A DNA stretch of 64,000 bases from Bacillota bacterium (GTDB lineage: Bacteria > Bacillota > Clostridia > Lachnospirales > Lachnospiraceae), in assembly GCA_023423335.1 (NCBI GenBank), contig JAFAFU010000063.1:62001-126000 (forward strand), given 5' to 3'. Positions 35,614 through 44,023 of this stretch are shown piece after piece. The notes beneath the pieces were generated by a model. It saw nothing but the letters and a program-made list of their open reading frames with translations, did not search any database and was not told where the DNA came from. The stretch's first letter is position 1. Each line of letters begins with the position of its first letter. Position numbers and translations under genes: made by a program.

Positions 35614-36897
35614 ATGAGGAGTAGAAGGATATACAGAAGGATCTTATTGTGTGCATTTTTTATTAATATCATTGCCCTTGCAGGGTTAGTATATTATCGT
35701 ATCGAAAAAAGCATACCCGATGAAATAAAAATCCTGGTCGGTAAGGCACAGAGCTTTGATTTTAATATGCCTATAGAGGCTAACATAGAAACCGGGGATG
35801 TCGGTGTTATCAGTGTAAATGATTTAAGAGTACCTACGGATCAGATAAAATTGGACATGAACCGGCCGTTTACCCTGGAATCCTCCCAGACAGGAAGCTA
35901 TAATATCAAACTTAAATTGTTTGGGTTATTCGATTTTAAAAACATATCTCTGGATGTAATTGATACGGTTGAACTGATTCCCTGCGGAACACCGATCGGT
36001 ATCTATGTAGAGACCGATGGTATCCTGGTTCTCGGTAACGGCAGAATTACCGGTGAGGATGGACTTAATTATGAGCCGGTCAGCAATAAGCTGAAATCCG
36101 GCGACTATATTCTGGCGATCAACGGTGATCCGGTAAACGATAAAAATGCTTTAATCAGAGAAATTCAAAAATCAGAAGGAAAAGATATTACTCTGCTGGT
36201 AAGAAGAAATGATGAGAATATCACCGTAAAAATCTCACCGGTGAGGACTGCCAGCGGCAGTTATAAAATCGGTGCATGGATCAGGGATAATACCCAGGGT
36301 ATCGGTACGCTTACCTTTATATCAAATAACGGTTATTTCGGAGCTTTAGGCCATGGCATTACGGATATTGATACGGGGCTGTTAATGGAAATCAGTAAGG
36401 GTACCATCTATGCGGCAGAGATTATGTCCATCGTAAAGGGAAAAGAAGGAGAACCCGGCGAATTGATAGGTATGATCCGACAGCAGGACAAATTTAAAAT
36501 CGGCAGTATTACGGACAACACTTATCAGGGGATATTTGGAAGAGTGGCATCCGGTTACTCGGGACTGGAGCAGATGAAGCCCCTTCCGGTCGGCTTGAAG
36601 CAGGAGGTCAAGAAGGGTAAGGCATATGTCAGATGTATGGTGGAGGATGTTATTACGGATTACGAAATCGAGATCGAAAGCGTCGATGTGAGTAACAGCA
36701 ATCATAGCAAGGGATTGGTTATAAAAATCACGGATGAGAGACTTCTCAATGCAACCGGAGGTATCGTACAAGGCATGAGCGGAAGCCCAATTATCCAAAA
36801 TAATAAGATAATAGGTGCGGTTACGCATGTATTTATACAGGATTCAACCAAAGGTTACGGGACTTTCATTGAAAACATGGTAAATAATTTAGAATAA
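35614..36897 (+). CDS. spoIVB: SpoIVB peptidase (sigma-K checkpoint protease)
   Basis: S55-family serine protease secreted from the forespore to trigger SpoIVFB and sigma-K activation, 427 aa. An N-terminal signal anchor (about residues 9-28), a PDZ domain (about 135-205, G-D-Y-I-L-A-I-N-G) and the protease domain with L-G-H-G-I (His about 247) and G-M-S-G-S-P (Ser about 389). The frame is open from 35470, but GAGGTG at 35601-35606 and family length place the start at 35614. The spo0A gene follows, as in nearly all spore formers. Confidence 0.95.
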   Translation: MRSRRIYRRILLCAFFINIIALAGLVYYRIEKSIPDEIKILVGKAQSFDFNMPIEANIETGDVGVISVNDLRVPTDQIKLDMNRPFTLESSQTGSYNIKLKLFGLFDFKNISLDVIDTVELIPCGTPIGIYVETDGILVLGNGRITGEDGLNYEPVSNKLKSGDYILAINGDPVNDKNALIREIQKSEGKDITLLVRRNDENITVKISPVRTASGSYKIGAWIRDNTQGIGTLTFISNNGYFGALGHGITDIDTGLLMEISKGTIYAAEIMSIVKGKEGEPGELIGMIRQQDKFKIGSITDNTYQGIFGRVASGYSGLEQMKPLPVGLKQEVKKGKAYVRCMVEDVITDYEIEIESVDVSNSNHSKGLVIKITDERLLNATGGIVQGMSGSPIIQNNKIIGAVTHVFIQDSTKGYGTFIENMVNNLE

Positions 36898-37462
36898 GGA
36901 AATGTTTTGTTATAAAAAGAAGTCGACGGAATAATGGAAAAAGCAAGTGGATTGTATTCTATCCAACAGCAGATAAACTCCTAAATATTGTCAATCATAC
37001 AAAATGTTGTGGATACAGATTTTTCTCCTAATTTATTCTTATTCTGCCTGTCGAATGGTGCGACAAGAACTAATTGAATGTTTGAAAGTATGCAGATATA
37101 ATTCAAATGTGGTAAAAATTTACAGGTGTTAATTCCTTAAATACTTTTACTCAGGAAATCCTTATTGTAGAATTCTAAGTTTTCATGTTGCTAAATGGCT
37201 ATTCCTGTAAGAAATTAATAATAAAAGTCATATAATGCTAGCCATATTTTGGTAATATTGCTAACGCGAAAATTATTGACTGTAAATTATGGAAGCTATA
37301 TAATAATAGACATAATGCAACATGAAACATAAAGTACAATAGTCAAAATCACAAAATGTGAAACTTAAAGTACTGACAACTCTGTACTATGGGGGATTGG
37401 AATTCTAAACGTACTATCAAACGGAGAAGAATCAGAATAATGTTATGGAGGTTGGAAAGAAA
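36898..37462 (+). promoter_or_regulatory. spo0A regulatory region
   Basis: 565 bp without a gene. It contains a perfect 0A-box core TGTCGAA (37049-37055), a strong SigA-type promoter TTGACT-17-TATAAT (37276-37281 and 37299-37304), two 15-bp near-identical direct repeats (37323-37337 and 37359-37373, one mismatch, 36-bp period) ending in AAAGTAC, and an AGTAC/GTACT pair just after the second. Autoregulation by Spo0A and a second, unidentified regulator are plausible. No sigma-H promoter with correct spacing was found. Confidence 0.6.
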
Positions 37463-38263
37463 ATGAGTAAAATCAATGTAGCTATTGTTGATGACAATGA
37501 AAGAATGGTAAATCTGTTAGAGGATATCCTGAAAGAAGATGCAGATATTGAGGTTGTAGGCAAGTCGGAGAATGGCATTGACGCTTTGGACATGATCAAA
37601 GAAAAGAAGCCGGATGTCGTGTTATTGGACTTGATTATGCCAAAGTTGGACGGGCTCGGGGTGATGGAGAAGGTAAGAAGGGATTCTGAGTTTAAGAAAA
37701 ATCCGTCCTTCATCGTCATCACTGCAATCGGTCAGGAAGGCGTTACGGAAAATGCATTTGAGCTGGGTGCGAACTACTATATTATGAAGCCCTTTGATAA
37801 TAATGTGGTATTATCAAGGATTAAGCAGATCAAGGGGGACTATCATAATAAACTGATTGATAATCACAGAGTAAGTGCGTATGAGAATAAGAGTGCTTAC
37901 ATGGAACGGAATTTAGAATCCGATGTTACGAACATTATCCATGAAATCGGAGTGCCAGCACATATTAAAGGTTACCAGTACTTAAGAGATGCTATCATGA
38001 TGTCAGTCAACGATGCGGAGATGTTAAACTCCATAACGAAGCTTTTGTATCCCTCCATAGCAAAACGCCATAAGACAACCCCCAGCAGAGTGGAAAGAGC
38101 AATCCGTCATGCGATTGAGGTTGCCTGGAGCAGGGGTAAGATGGATACAATTGATGAGTTATTCGGATACACAGTCAGCAACGGTAAGGGTAAGCCTACA
38201 AACTCTGAGTTTGTTGCCCTGATTGCAGACAAGATCCGTCTGGAATATAAATTACGGGCTTAA
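37463..38263 (+). CDS. spo0A: Sporulation master regulator Spo0A
   Basis: Response regulator that initiates sporulation, 266 aa. Receiver domain with acidic pair D10/D11, phosphoacceptor D56 (L-L-D-L-I-M-P) and the switch lysine in M-K-P-F-D. The C-terminal Spo0A DNA-binding domain shows H-E-I-G-V-P-A-H-I-K-G-Y and P-S-R-V-E-R-A-I-R-H-A-I-E. An ATG at 37445 overlaps the GGAGG, so 37463 is the start. A strong terminator ends the unit. Confidence 0.98.
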   Translation: MSKINVAIVDDNERMVNLLEDILKEDADIEVVGKSENGIDALDMIKEKKPDVVLLDLIMPKLDGLGVMEKVRRDSEFKKNPSFIVITAIGQEGVTENAFELGANYYIMKPFDNNVVLSRIKQIKGDYHNKLIDNHRVSAYENKSAYMERNLESDVTNIIHEIGVPAHIKGYQYLRDAIMMSVNDAEMLNSITKLLYPSIAKRHKTTPSRVERAIRHAIEVAWSRGKMDTIDELFGYTVSNGKGKPTNSEFVALIADKIRLEYKLRA

Positions 38264-38306
38264 AAAGATTGCAAGAATCGTTATATGATATTTGGGAGAA
38301 GAGTGG

Positions 38307-38348
38307 GGAATGGGCTGAAGGTTAAAAACCTTCAGCCCATTCCTTTTG
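38307..38348 (+). terminator. Terminator after spo0A
   Basis: A 17-bp perfect stem (38307-38323 with 38327-38343) with a 3-nt AAA loop, then TTTTG. One of the strongest in the window. Confidence 0.95.
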
Positions 38349-38404
38349 TATATCTCTGGTTTGATTATGCAATAATAGAAGCAACACAATAACAAACCGA
38401 GAAA

Positions 38405-38476
38405 TGTAAAATCTATGTAAAGTGCAGGAAAAATATATGTTAAAGTTGTGTTAAATCATCGTAAATGCCGTGTAAA
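38405..38476 (+). promoter_or_regulatory. 11-bp-phased PHO-box-like array
   Basis: TGTTAA or TGTAAA hexamers start at 38405, 38416, 38438, 38449 and 38471, with weaker matches at 38427 and 38460, all exactly 11 bp apart. PhoP of low-GC Gram-positives binds TTAACA-type direct repeats of this period (TGTTAA on the other strand). Its position upstream of a phosphate-transport gene makes Pho control likely. Confidence 0.65.
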
Positions 38477-38565
38477 ATAATTTACCTTCGTGAAAATATA
38501 TGTTACCATAAGGCGTATGCGTAAAAATAGGTACATATAGTATTGTTTGACTATTGGAGGGTAAT

Positions 38566-40233
38566 ATGAGCTTAAAACTATTGGAATTGATTTTTACTTT
38601 CGCCGGTGGATTGGGTTTATTTTTATATGGTATGAATCTAATGGGCGATGGTCTGCAGAAATCAGCGGGTAATAAATTAAAGAGACTTCTTGGCTATCTT
38701 ACCAATAACCGATTGATGGCTGTTCTGGTAGGCACTGTGGTCACAGGAATTATACAAAGCTCCTCCGCTACTACAGTTATGGTGGTTGGATTTGTTAATG
38801 CAGGAATTATGAATCTGGGACAGGCAGTTGGTGTAATCATGGGTGCTAATATCGGAACTACGGTTACAGCATGGCTGGTATCCATGAGTGAATGGAGTGC
38901 AGTTCTAAAGCCTGATTTTTTTGCTCCGGTCTTAATTGCAATCAGTTCTTTCATCCTTATGATGTCAAGGGATAAGAAAAAGAAGGATATTGCGGAGATT
39001 ATCATAGGTTTAGGTATCTTATTTATTGGATTGCAGCTTATGTCAAATGTAATTAAGCCTTACGCTAAGGAGGAAGGCTCTATTTTCTTTGAGGCTTTCA
39101 GGGTTTTAGGCCGGAATCCGCTTCTGGGTGTGGCAGTTGGTGCTGTAGTAACCGCTATCATTCAGAGTTCCTCCGCATCTGTGGGTATTTTGCAGACTCT
39201 GGCCATGGCAGGAGTGGTTAATTGGAACTCGGCTGTTTTTATCACACTCGGTCAGAATATCGGTACTTGTATTACGGCAATCCTGTCAAGCATCGGTGCC
39301 AACAAGACTGCAAAGCGTGCCGCAGTAATTCATCTGTCTTTTAATGTGATTGGTACGGTTATCTTCGGTACGGTTATGTTTATTCTGTTTAAAATAAATA
39401 CCGTATTCGCTGCTTCCAGTATTAACAGCGTGGAAATATCCATATTTCATACAATATTCAATTTAACAAATACAATTCTCTTATTTCCATTATCAAATTG
39501 GCTGGTAAAGCTCTCAGGAGTATTTATTGATGATTCTAAGGTGGAAGAGGATACGGACGAGATACATGTTACCCTCCGGCATCTGGATGAAAGAATCCTG
39601 GAGACACCTTCCTTTGCAGTGGAAAATGCGGTGAAGGAAGTGGTGCATATGGGGAAGATCACACTGGATAACACCAGGGAAGCTATGGAGTCGCTCTTGA
39701 AGAATGACAGTTCCAAAGCAGACAAGGTCCTTGAAGTGGAGAAGGTGATCGATGCCCATCAGAAACTGATTACGGAATATCTGATTAAGATCAATAATCT
39801 TTCTCTGACGGAAAAACAGCATTTGATTGTAAATAATCTGTTCCATACAGTATCAAACATTGAGAGAGTGGGGGACCATGCAGAGAATCTGGCGGATCTT
39901 GCCCATGAGAAGATTGAGAATAAGATTCATTTTTCCGATGAAGCCTATGAGGAACTCTGTGATATCTGTGATAAGGCATTAAGCTCCTTCGATTATGCGA
40001 TACAGGCGAGGGAAACCGAGCAGGAGGATTTCATCAGAAAGGCGGAAGAGCTGGAAGAGATCGTGGATGACTTAAAGGATAGCTTGCGGCAAAAGCATAT
40101 TGACCGTTTATCCCAGGGGAAATGTACATCAGGAAACGGTGTTATCTTTATCGATGCCTTAATCAATCTGGAAAGGATTTCTGACCATTCAAGAAATATC
40201 GTGAATTATGTGGAAAATGAATTGGAAAAATAA
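38566..40233 (+). CDS. Na/Pi cotransporter family protein with PhoU-like tail
   Basis: 555 aa. An N-terminal NptA/Na-Pi cotransporter part (about residues 1-310) carries the duplicated Q-S-S-S-A-(T/S) motif (I-I-Q-S-S-S-A-T-T near 65 and again near 200). The C-terminal helical half (about 350-550) resembles PhoU. Imports phosphate using sodium, or acts in phosphate signalling as YjbB-like proteins do. GGAGGG at 38557-38562 fits the ATG at 38566. The PHO-like array lies 90-160 bp upstream. Confidence 0.92.
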   Translation: MSLKLLELIFTFAGGLGLFLYGMNLMGDGLQKSAGNKLKRLLGYLTNNRLMAVLVGTVVTGIIQSSSATTVMVVGFVNAGIMNLGQAVGVIMGANIGTTVTAWLVSMSEWSAVLKPDFFAPVLIAISSFILMMSRDKKKKDIAEIIIGLGILFIGLQLMSNVIKPYAKEEGSIFFEAFRVLGRNPLLGVAVGAVVTAIIQSSSASVGILQTLAMAGVVNWNSAVFITLGQNIGTCITAILSSIGANKTAKRAAVIHLSFNVIGTVIFGTVMFILFKINTVFAASSINSVEISIFHTIFNLTNTILLFPLSNWLVKLSGVFIDDSKVEEDTDEIHVTLRHLDERILETPSFAVENAVKEVVHMGKITLDNTREAMESLLKNDSSKADKVLEVEKVIDAHQKLITEYLIKINNLSLTEKQHLIVNNLFHTVSNIERVGDHAENLADLAHEKIENKIHFSDEAYEELCDICDKALSSFDYAIQARETEQEDFIRKAEELEEIVDDLKDSLRQKHIDRLSQGKCTSGNGVIFIDALINLERISDHSRNIVNYVENELEK

Positions 40234-40318
40234 GTTTTGAAAAATGCACAAAAAAATTACAACATCCAAATAAAAAAGCAACAATATCATAATATTCTCT
40301 AAATATAGAAAGAAGTTC

Positions 40319-40347
40319 TTGAAATTTCTATTTGGATTAGGTAAAAT
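40319..40347 (+). promoter_or_regulatory. SigA-type promoter for gap
   Basis: TTGAAA (40319-40324), 17-nt spacer, TAAAAT (40342-40347). It would give gap a leader of about 205 nt. The 73-codon frame starting at 40348 directly after the -10 is thus probably untranslated. No CggR gene is present. Confidence 0.6.
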
Positions 40348-40559
40348 GTGATTGAGAAAAATTTGTCAATCACGGATGAGCTGGCATATTTACTCGGGTT
40401 TTTGTTCCAAATTGTTCGTTATAACAATGCATCTGAGGCTGCAAACAATGAATTCTTGCGGGAATTAGAAATTGATAGAATAAATGAATTTCTTTCTGCT
40501 TTATTTGGAGACCATAGTGTTGTTATACAAATAAATAATCAATTAGGAGGAATTAAATC

Positions 40560-41570
40560 ATGGCAGTAAAAGTAGCAATTAATGGTTTTGGACGTATCGG
40601 CCGTCTTGCATTCAGACAGATGTTCGGTGCAGAAGGTTATGAGATCGTTGCAATTAACGATTTAACAGATGCTAAGATGTTAGCACATTTATTAAAATAC
40701 GATTCCGCACAGGGAAGATATGCGAAGGCTGATACAGTTGTAGCTAAGGAAAGCTCCATTGTTGTTGACGGCAAGGAGATCCAGATTTATGCCCAGAGGA
40801 ACCCGGCTGATTTACCTTGGGGTAAGCTTGGCGTTGATGTAGTTCTTGAGTGTACAGGCTTCTTCGCATCCAAGGCGAAGTCTCAGGCACATATCGATGC
40901 AGGTGCTAAGAAGGTCGTTATCTCTGCTCCGGCCGGTGATGATCTTCCTACGGTAGTATTCAGCGTTAATGAGAACATCTTAAAGTCAAGTGATACCATT
41001 ATTTCCGCAGCTTCCTGCACAACCAACTGCTTAGCTCCTATGGCAGATACCTTAAATAAATTACTAGCAATCGAGAAGGGTTACATGGTAACCATCCATG
41101 CATATACCGGCGACCAGATGACCCTGGACGGCCCTCACGCAAAGGGTGATTTAAGAAGAGCACGTGCCGCGGCTGTGAACATTGTTCCCAACTCCACCGG
41201 TGCTGCCAAGGCAATCGGCCTTGTTATTCCTGAATTATCCGGTAAGCTGGACGGAGATGCACAGAGAGTTCCGGTTCCCACAGGCTCCACAACCATCCTG
41301 ACAGCAGTTGTGGATGGTAAGGTTACAAAGAGTGAAGTTAATGCAGCTATGAAGGCAGCAGCCAGCGCATCCTTTGGATATACCGAGGATGAGATCGTAT
41401 CCTCCGATATCGTCGGCATTACCTATGGCTCCTTATTCGATGCTACACAGACCAAGTGCATGGATTTGGGAGATAAGACCTTAGTTAAGGTGGTTTCCTG
41501 GTACGATAACGAGAATTCCTATACCAGCCAGATGGTTAGAACGATCAAGTACTTCGCAGAGCTTCAGTAA
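40560..41570 (+). CDS. gap: Glyceraldehyde-3-phosphate dehydrogenase
   Basis: Phosphorylating NAD-dependent GAPDH, 336 aa. N-terminal G-F-G-R-I-G-R, the catalytic motif A-S-C-T-T-N-C (Cys about residue 154), and the C-terminal W-Y-D-N-E-N-S-Y. Converts glyceraldehyde-3-phosphate to 1,3-bisphosphoglycerate. AGGAGG precedes the ATG. First gene of the glycolytic block. Confidence 0.98.
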   Translation: MAVKVAINGFGRIGRLAFRQMFGAEGYEIVAINDLTDAKMLAHLLKYDSAQGRYAKADTVVAKESSIVVDGKEIQIYAQRNPADLPWGKLGVDVVLECTGFFASKAKSQAHIDAGAKKVVISAPAGDDLPTVVFSVNENILKSSDTIISAASCTTNCLAPMADTLNKLLAIEKGYMVTIHAYTGDQMTLDGPHAKGDLRRARAAAVNIVPNSTGAAKAIGLVIPELSGKLDGDAQRVPVPTGSTTILTAVVDGKVTKSEVNAAMKAAASASFGYTEDEIVSSDIVGITYGSLFDATQTKCMDLGDKTLVKVVSWYDNENSYTSQMVRTIKYFAELQ

Positions 41571-41593
41571 TTCATATTTCATTGATCCATTAT

Positions 41594-41625
41594 GGGTCCG
41601 GTCTTTCAGGACCGGACCCTATTTT
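41594..41625 (+). terminator. Terminator after gap
   Basis: GGGTCCGGTC (41594-41603) / GACCGGACCC (41610-41619), six-base loop, then TATTTTC. Transcription of pgk may therefore need its own promoter or read-through. Confidence 0.85.
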
Positions 41626-41847
41626 CGTGAAAGCAAAGTGAGCACAGGCAATCCCGTCACAGAACCGGGAAATGCAAAGCGTTTCCCGGTAGTATATGCG
41701 GTGCTCGTATGGCAGGCTTGCTTGCGTAATACGAGTATGCATATACTACTGAAAGAAGTACGAGGTACTTTTTTTCAGTTCTGTGACGGGAAGAGACAGT
41801 GCGAGCGCGCCCACGAACCTTAGAAACCGCAAAGCGGTTTCTAAGGT
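41626..41847 (+). repeat. Structured dispersed repeat, long copy, with trailing hairpin
   Basis: Left end 41626-41674 and right end about 41787-41812 match the copy at 35473. CCCGTCACAGAAC and GTTCTGTGACGGG form a 13-bp perfect stem. An extra inner stem (GTAGTATATGC with GCATATACTAC) and GGGAAA/TTTCCC fill the middle. A separate perfect hairpin, CCTTAGAAACCGC/GCGGTTTCTAAGG, follows at 41818-41846. The frame at 41638-41823 is not a gene. The rest to 41949 shows nothing further. Confidence 0.75.
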
Positions 41848-41949
41848 TGCACATATAACCATAATTCAGTTTTGATATTTTGATTATAGAAGACATAACA
41901 TAGATTACCTGGCATTATGAAATTATATTCCCTGAAAGGAGTTAATACG

Positions 41950-43140
41950 ATGTTAAATAAAAAGTCAATTGATGATATTAATGTAAAGGGCAAAAAAGTG
42001 TTAGTCAGATGCGATTTTAATGTTCCGCTTCAGGATGGTAAAATTACCGACGAGGTACGCCTGGTAGAGGCTCTTCCTACCATTAAGAAGTTAGTTAGCG
42101 ATGGCGGAAGGGTGATTCTTTGTTCCCACCTTGGTAAGCCGAAAGGCCCCACACCGGAATTTTCTCTGGCTCCGGTTGCTGTAAGATTATCCGAGCTGTT
42201 AGGCCAGGAAATAGTATTTGCCAATGATGATGTGGTGGTTGGGGAGAAGGCAAAGGCTGCTGTTGCAGCTATGAAGGACGGAGATATTGTCCTGCTGGAG
42301 AATACCCGCTACAGGAAGGAAGAAGAGAAGAATATTGACAATTACAGCGAAGAACTGGCTTCCCTTGCCGACATATTTGTAAATGACGCTTTCGGTACCG
42401 CCCATAGAGCGCACTGCTCCAATGTAGGTGTAACGAAATATGTGAAGACCTCTGTAGTTGGTTATCTGATGCAGAAGGAAATCGAGTACCTTGGCAATGC
42501 GGTAAACAATCCCAAGAGACCTTTCGTAGCAATCCTTGGCGGCTCTAAGGTTTCCAGTAAGATCTCCGTAATCAATAACCTTCTGGATAAGGTTGATACC
42601 CTGATTATCGGCGGAGGCATGGCATACACCTTTATGAAGGCCATGGGTGAAGAGGTCGGCAAGTCCTTACTTGAGGCTGACTACCTGGAATATGCAAAAG
42701 AGATGATGGCTAAGGCAGAGCAGAAGGGTGTTAAATTATTAATCCCGATTGATACCGTAGTAGCTCAGGAATTTTCCAATGATACTCCGTTCAAGACCGT
42801 TGGCCGGGGGGAGATCGATCCGGATTGGGAAGGACTTGACATCGGTGAGAAGACCCGTGAATTATATGCCGATGCGATTAAGAGTGCAAAGACTGTAGTC
42901 TGGAACGGACCGATGGGCGTATTTGAATTACCGAACTTTGCGGCCGGTACGGTTGCAGTAGCTAAGGCACTTTCTGAGATTGACGGAACTACAATTATCG
43001 GCGGCGGCGATTCTGCGGCAGCGGTTAACCAGTTAGGATTTGGTGACAAGATGTCCCATATCTCCACCGGTGGGGGTGCTTCCCTGGAATTCCTGGAGGG
43101 TATCGAACTTCCCGGCGTTGCGGCTGCGAACGACAAATAA
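41950..43140 (+). CDS. pgk: Phosphoglycerate kinase
   Basis: 396 aa. Signatures: K-K-V-L-V-R-C-D-F-N-V-P near the start, the G-G-S-K-V-S-S-K segment and the nucleotide-binding G-G-G-D-S-A-A-A. Transfers phosphate from 1,3-bisphosphoglycerate to ADP. AAAGGAG suits the ATG at 41950 rather than 41917. Confidence 0.98.
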   Translation: MLNKKSIDDINVKGKKVLVRCDFNVPLQDGKITDEVRLVEALPTIKKLVSDGGRVILCSHLGKPKGPTPEFSLAPVAVRLSELLGQEIVFANDDVVVGEKAKAAVAAMKDGDIVLLENTRYRKEEEKNIDNYSEELASLADIFVNDAFGTAHRAHCSNVGVTKYVKTSVVGYLMQKEIEYLGNAVNNPKRPFVAILGGSKVSSKISVINNLLDKVDTLIIGGGMAYTFMKAMGEEVGKSLLEADYLEYAKEMMAKAEQKGVKLLIPIDTVVAQEFSNDTPFKTVGRGEIDPDWEGLDIGEKTRELYADAIKSAKTVVWNGPMGVFELPNFAAGTVAVAKALSEIDGTTIIGGGDSAAAVNQLGFGDKMSHISTGGGASLEFLEGIELPGVAAANDK

Positions 43141-43170
43141 GACCATATAAAATAAATATTTCCCTGATAG

Positions 43171-43222
43171 GTAGCAAGCTTTTCGTGAAAGAACTATTGT
43201 ATTTCATTGAAAAGCTTGCTAC
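43171..43222 (+). other. Intercistronic hairpin between pgk and tpiA
   Basis: Perfect 14-bp arms GTAGCAAGCTTTTC (43171-43184) and GAAAAGCTTGCTAC (43209-43222), extended inside by GTGAAA/TTTCAT. No U-tract follows, so an mRNA stability or processing element is more likely than a terminator. Confidence 0.7.
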
Positions 43223-43267
43223 AATCTAGTAAAATACTCACTGAACATTTAACATAGGAGGATAATT

Positions 43268-44014
43268 ATGCGTAGAAAGATTATTGCCGGTAACTGGAAG
43301 ATGAATAAGACTCCCAGTGAGGCAGTTAAGCTAATTGAAGAGTTAAAGCCCCTGGTGGCGACAGAGGATGCGGATGTTGTATTCTGCGTTCCCGCGGTTT
43401 CCCTTACCATTGCGGTTGCGGCTGTACAGGGTACGAATATCGCTATCGGTGCACAGAATATGTATTATGAAGAAAGCGGTGCATATACAGGGGAAATCGC
43501 CCCGAATATGCTTACAGATATCGGCGTAAAATATGTTATTATAGGCCACTCCGAGCGAAGGGAATATTTTGCCGAGACCGATGAGACCGTAAATAAGAAG
43601 GTATTAAAGGCATTCGAGCATAACCTCATACCGATTATCTGCTGCGGAGAATCCTTAAAGCAGAGAGAGCAGGGAATTACGATTGATTTCGTACGTCAGC
43701 AGATTAAGATTGCTTTCTTGAATGTATCTCCGGACCAGGCAAAAACGGCTGTTATCGCATATGAGCCGATCTGGGCAATCGGAACCGGTAAAGTAGCCAC
43801 CACCGAGCAGGCAGAAGAGGTATGCAAGGCGATCCGTGAGTGTATCGCAGAGATTTATGATACGGCTACGGCAGCGGCCATCCGTATCCAGTACGGCGGA
43901 AGTGTTACCGCTGCCAGTGCGGCGGATTTGTTTGGACAGGAGAATATTGACGGCGGTTTGGTTGGCGGCGCCAGCTTAAAGGCTGACTTTGGCAAGATTG
44001 TGAACTATAAATAG
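43268..44014 (+). CDS. tpiA: Triosephosphate isomerase
   Basis: 248 aa, interconverts dihydroxyacetone phosphate and glyceraldehyde-3-phosphate. G-N-W-K-M-N-K near the start, catalytic I-G-H-S-E-R-R (His about residue 95) and A-Y-E-P-I-W-A-I-G-T-G (Glu about 167). TAGGAGG precedes the ATG. gpmI follows nine bases after the stop. Confidence 0.98.
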   Translation: MRRKIIAGNWKMNKTPSEAVKLIEELKPLVATEDADVVFCVPAVSLTIAVAAVQGTNIAIGAQNMYYEESGAYTGEIAPNMLTDIGVKYVIIGHSERREYFAETDETVNKKVLKAFEHNLIPIICCGESLKQREQGITIDFVRQQIKIAFLNVSPDQAKTAVIAYEPIWAIGTGKVATTEQAEEVCKAIRECIAEIYDTATAAAIRIQYGGSVTAASAADLFGQENIDGGLVGGASLKADFGKIVNYK

Positions 44015-44023
44015 GAGAATAGA

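Noticed and set aside
37150..37180. Sigma-H promoter for spo0A (AGGAAAT...GAAT)
   Set aside because: Only 10 nt separate the two elements, against about 14 in known sigma-H promoters, so it does not fit.
40348..40569. 73-codon frame upstream of gap as a gene
   Set aside because: Its GTG follows a good -10 element directly and would lie at or before the transcription start. No ribosome site was seen, and it overlaps gap.
41638..41823. 61-codon frame after gap
   Set aside because: It lies wholly inside the inverted-repeat element and has no ribosome site.
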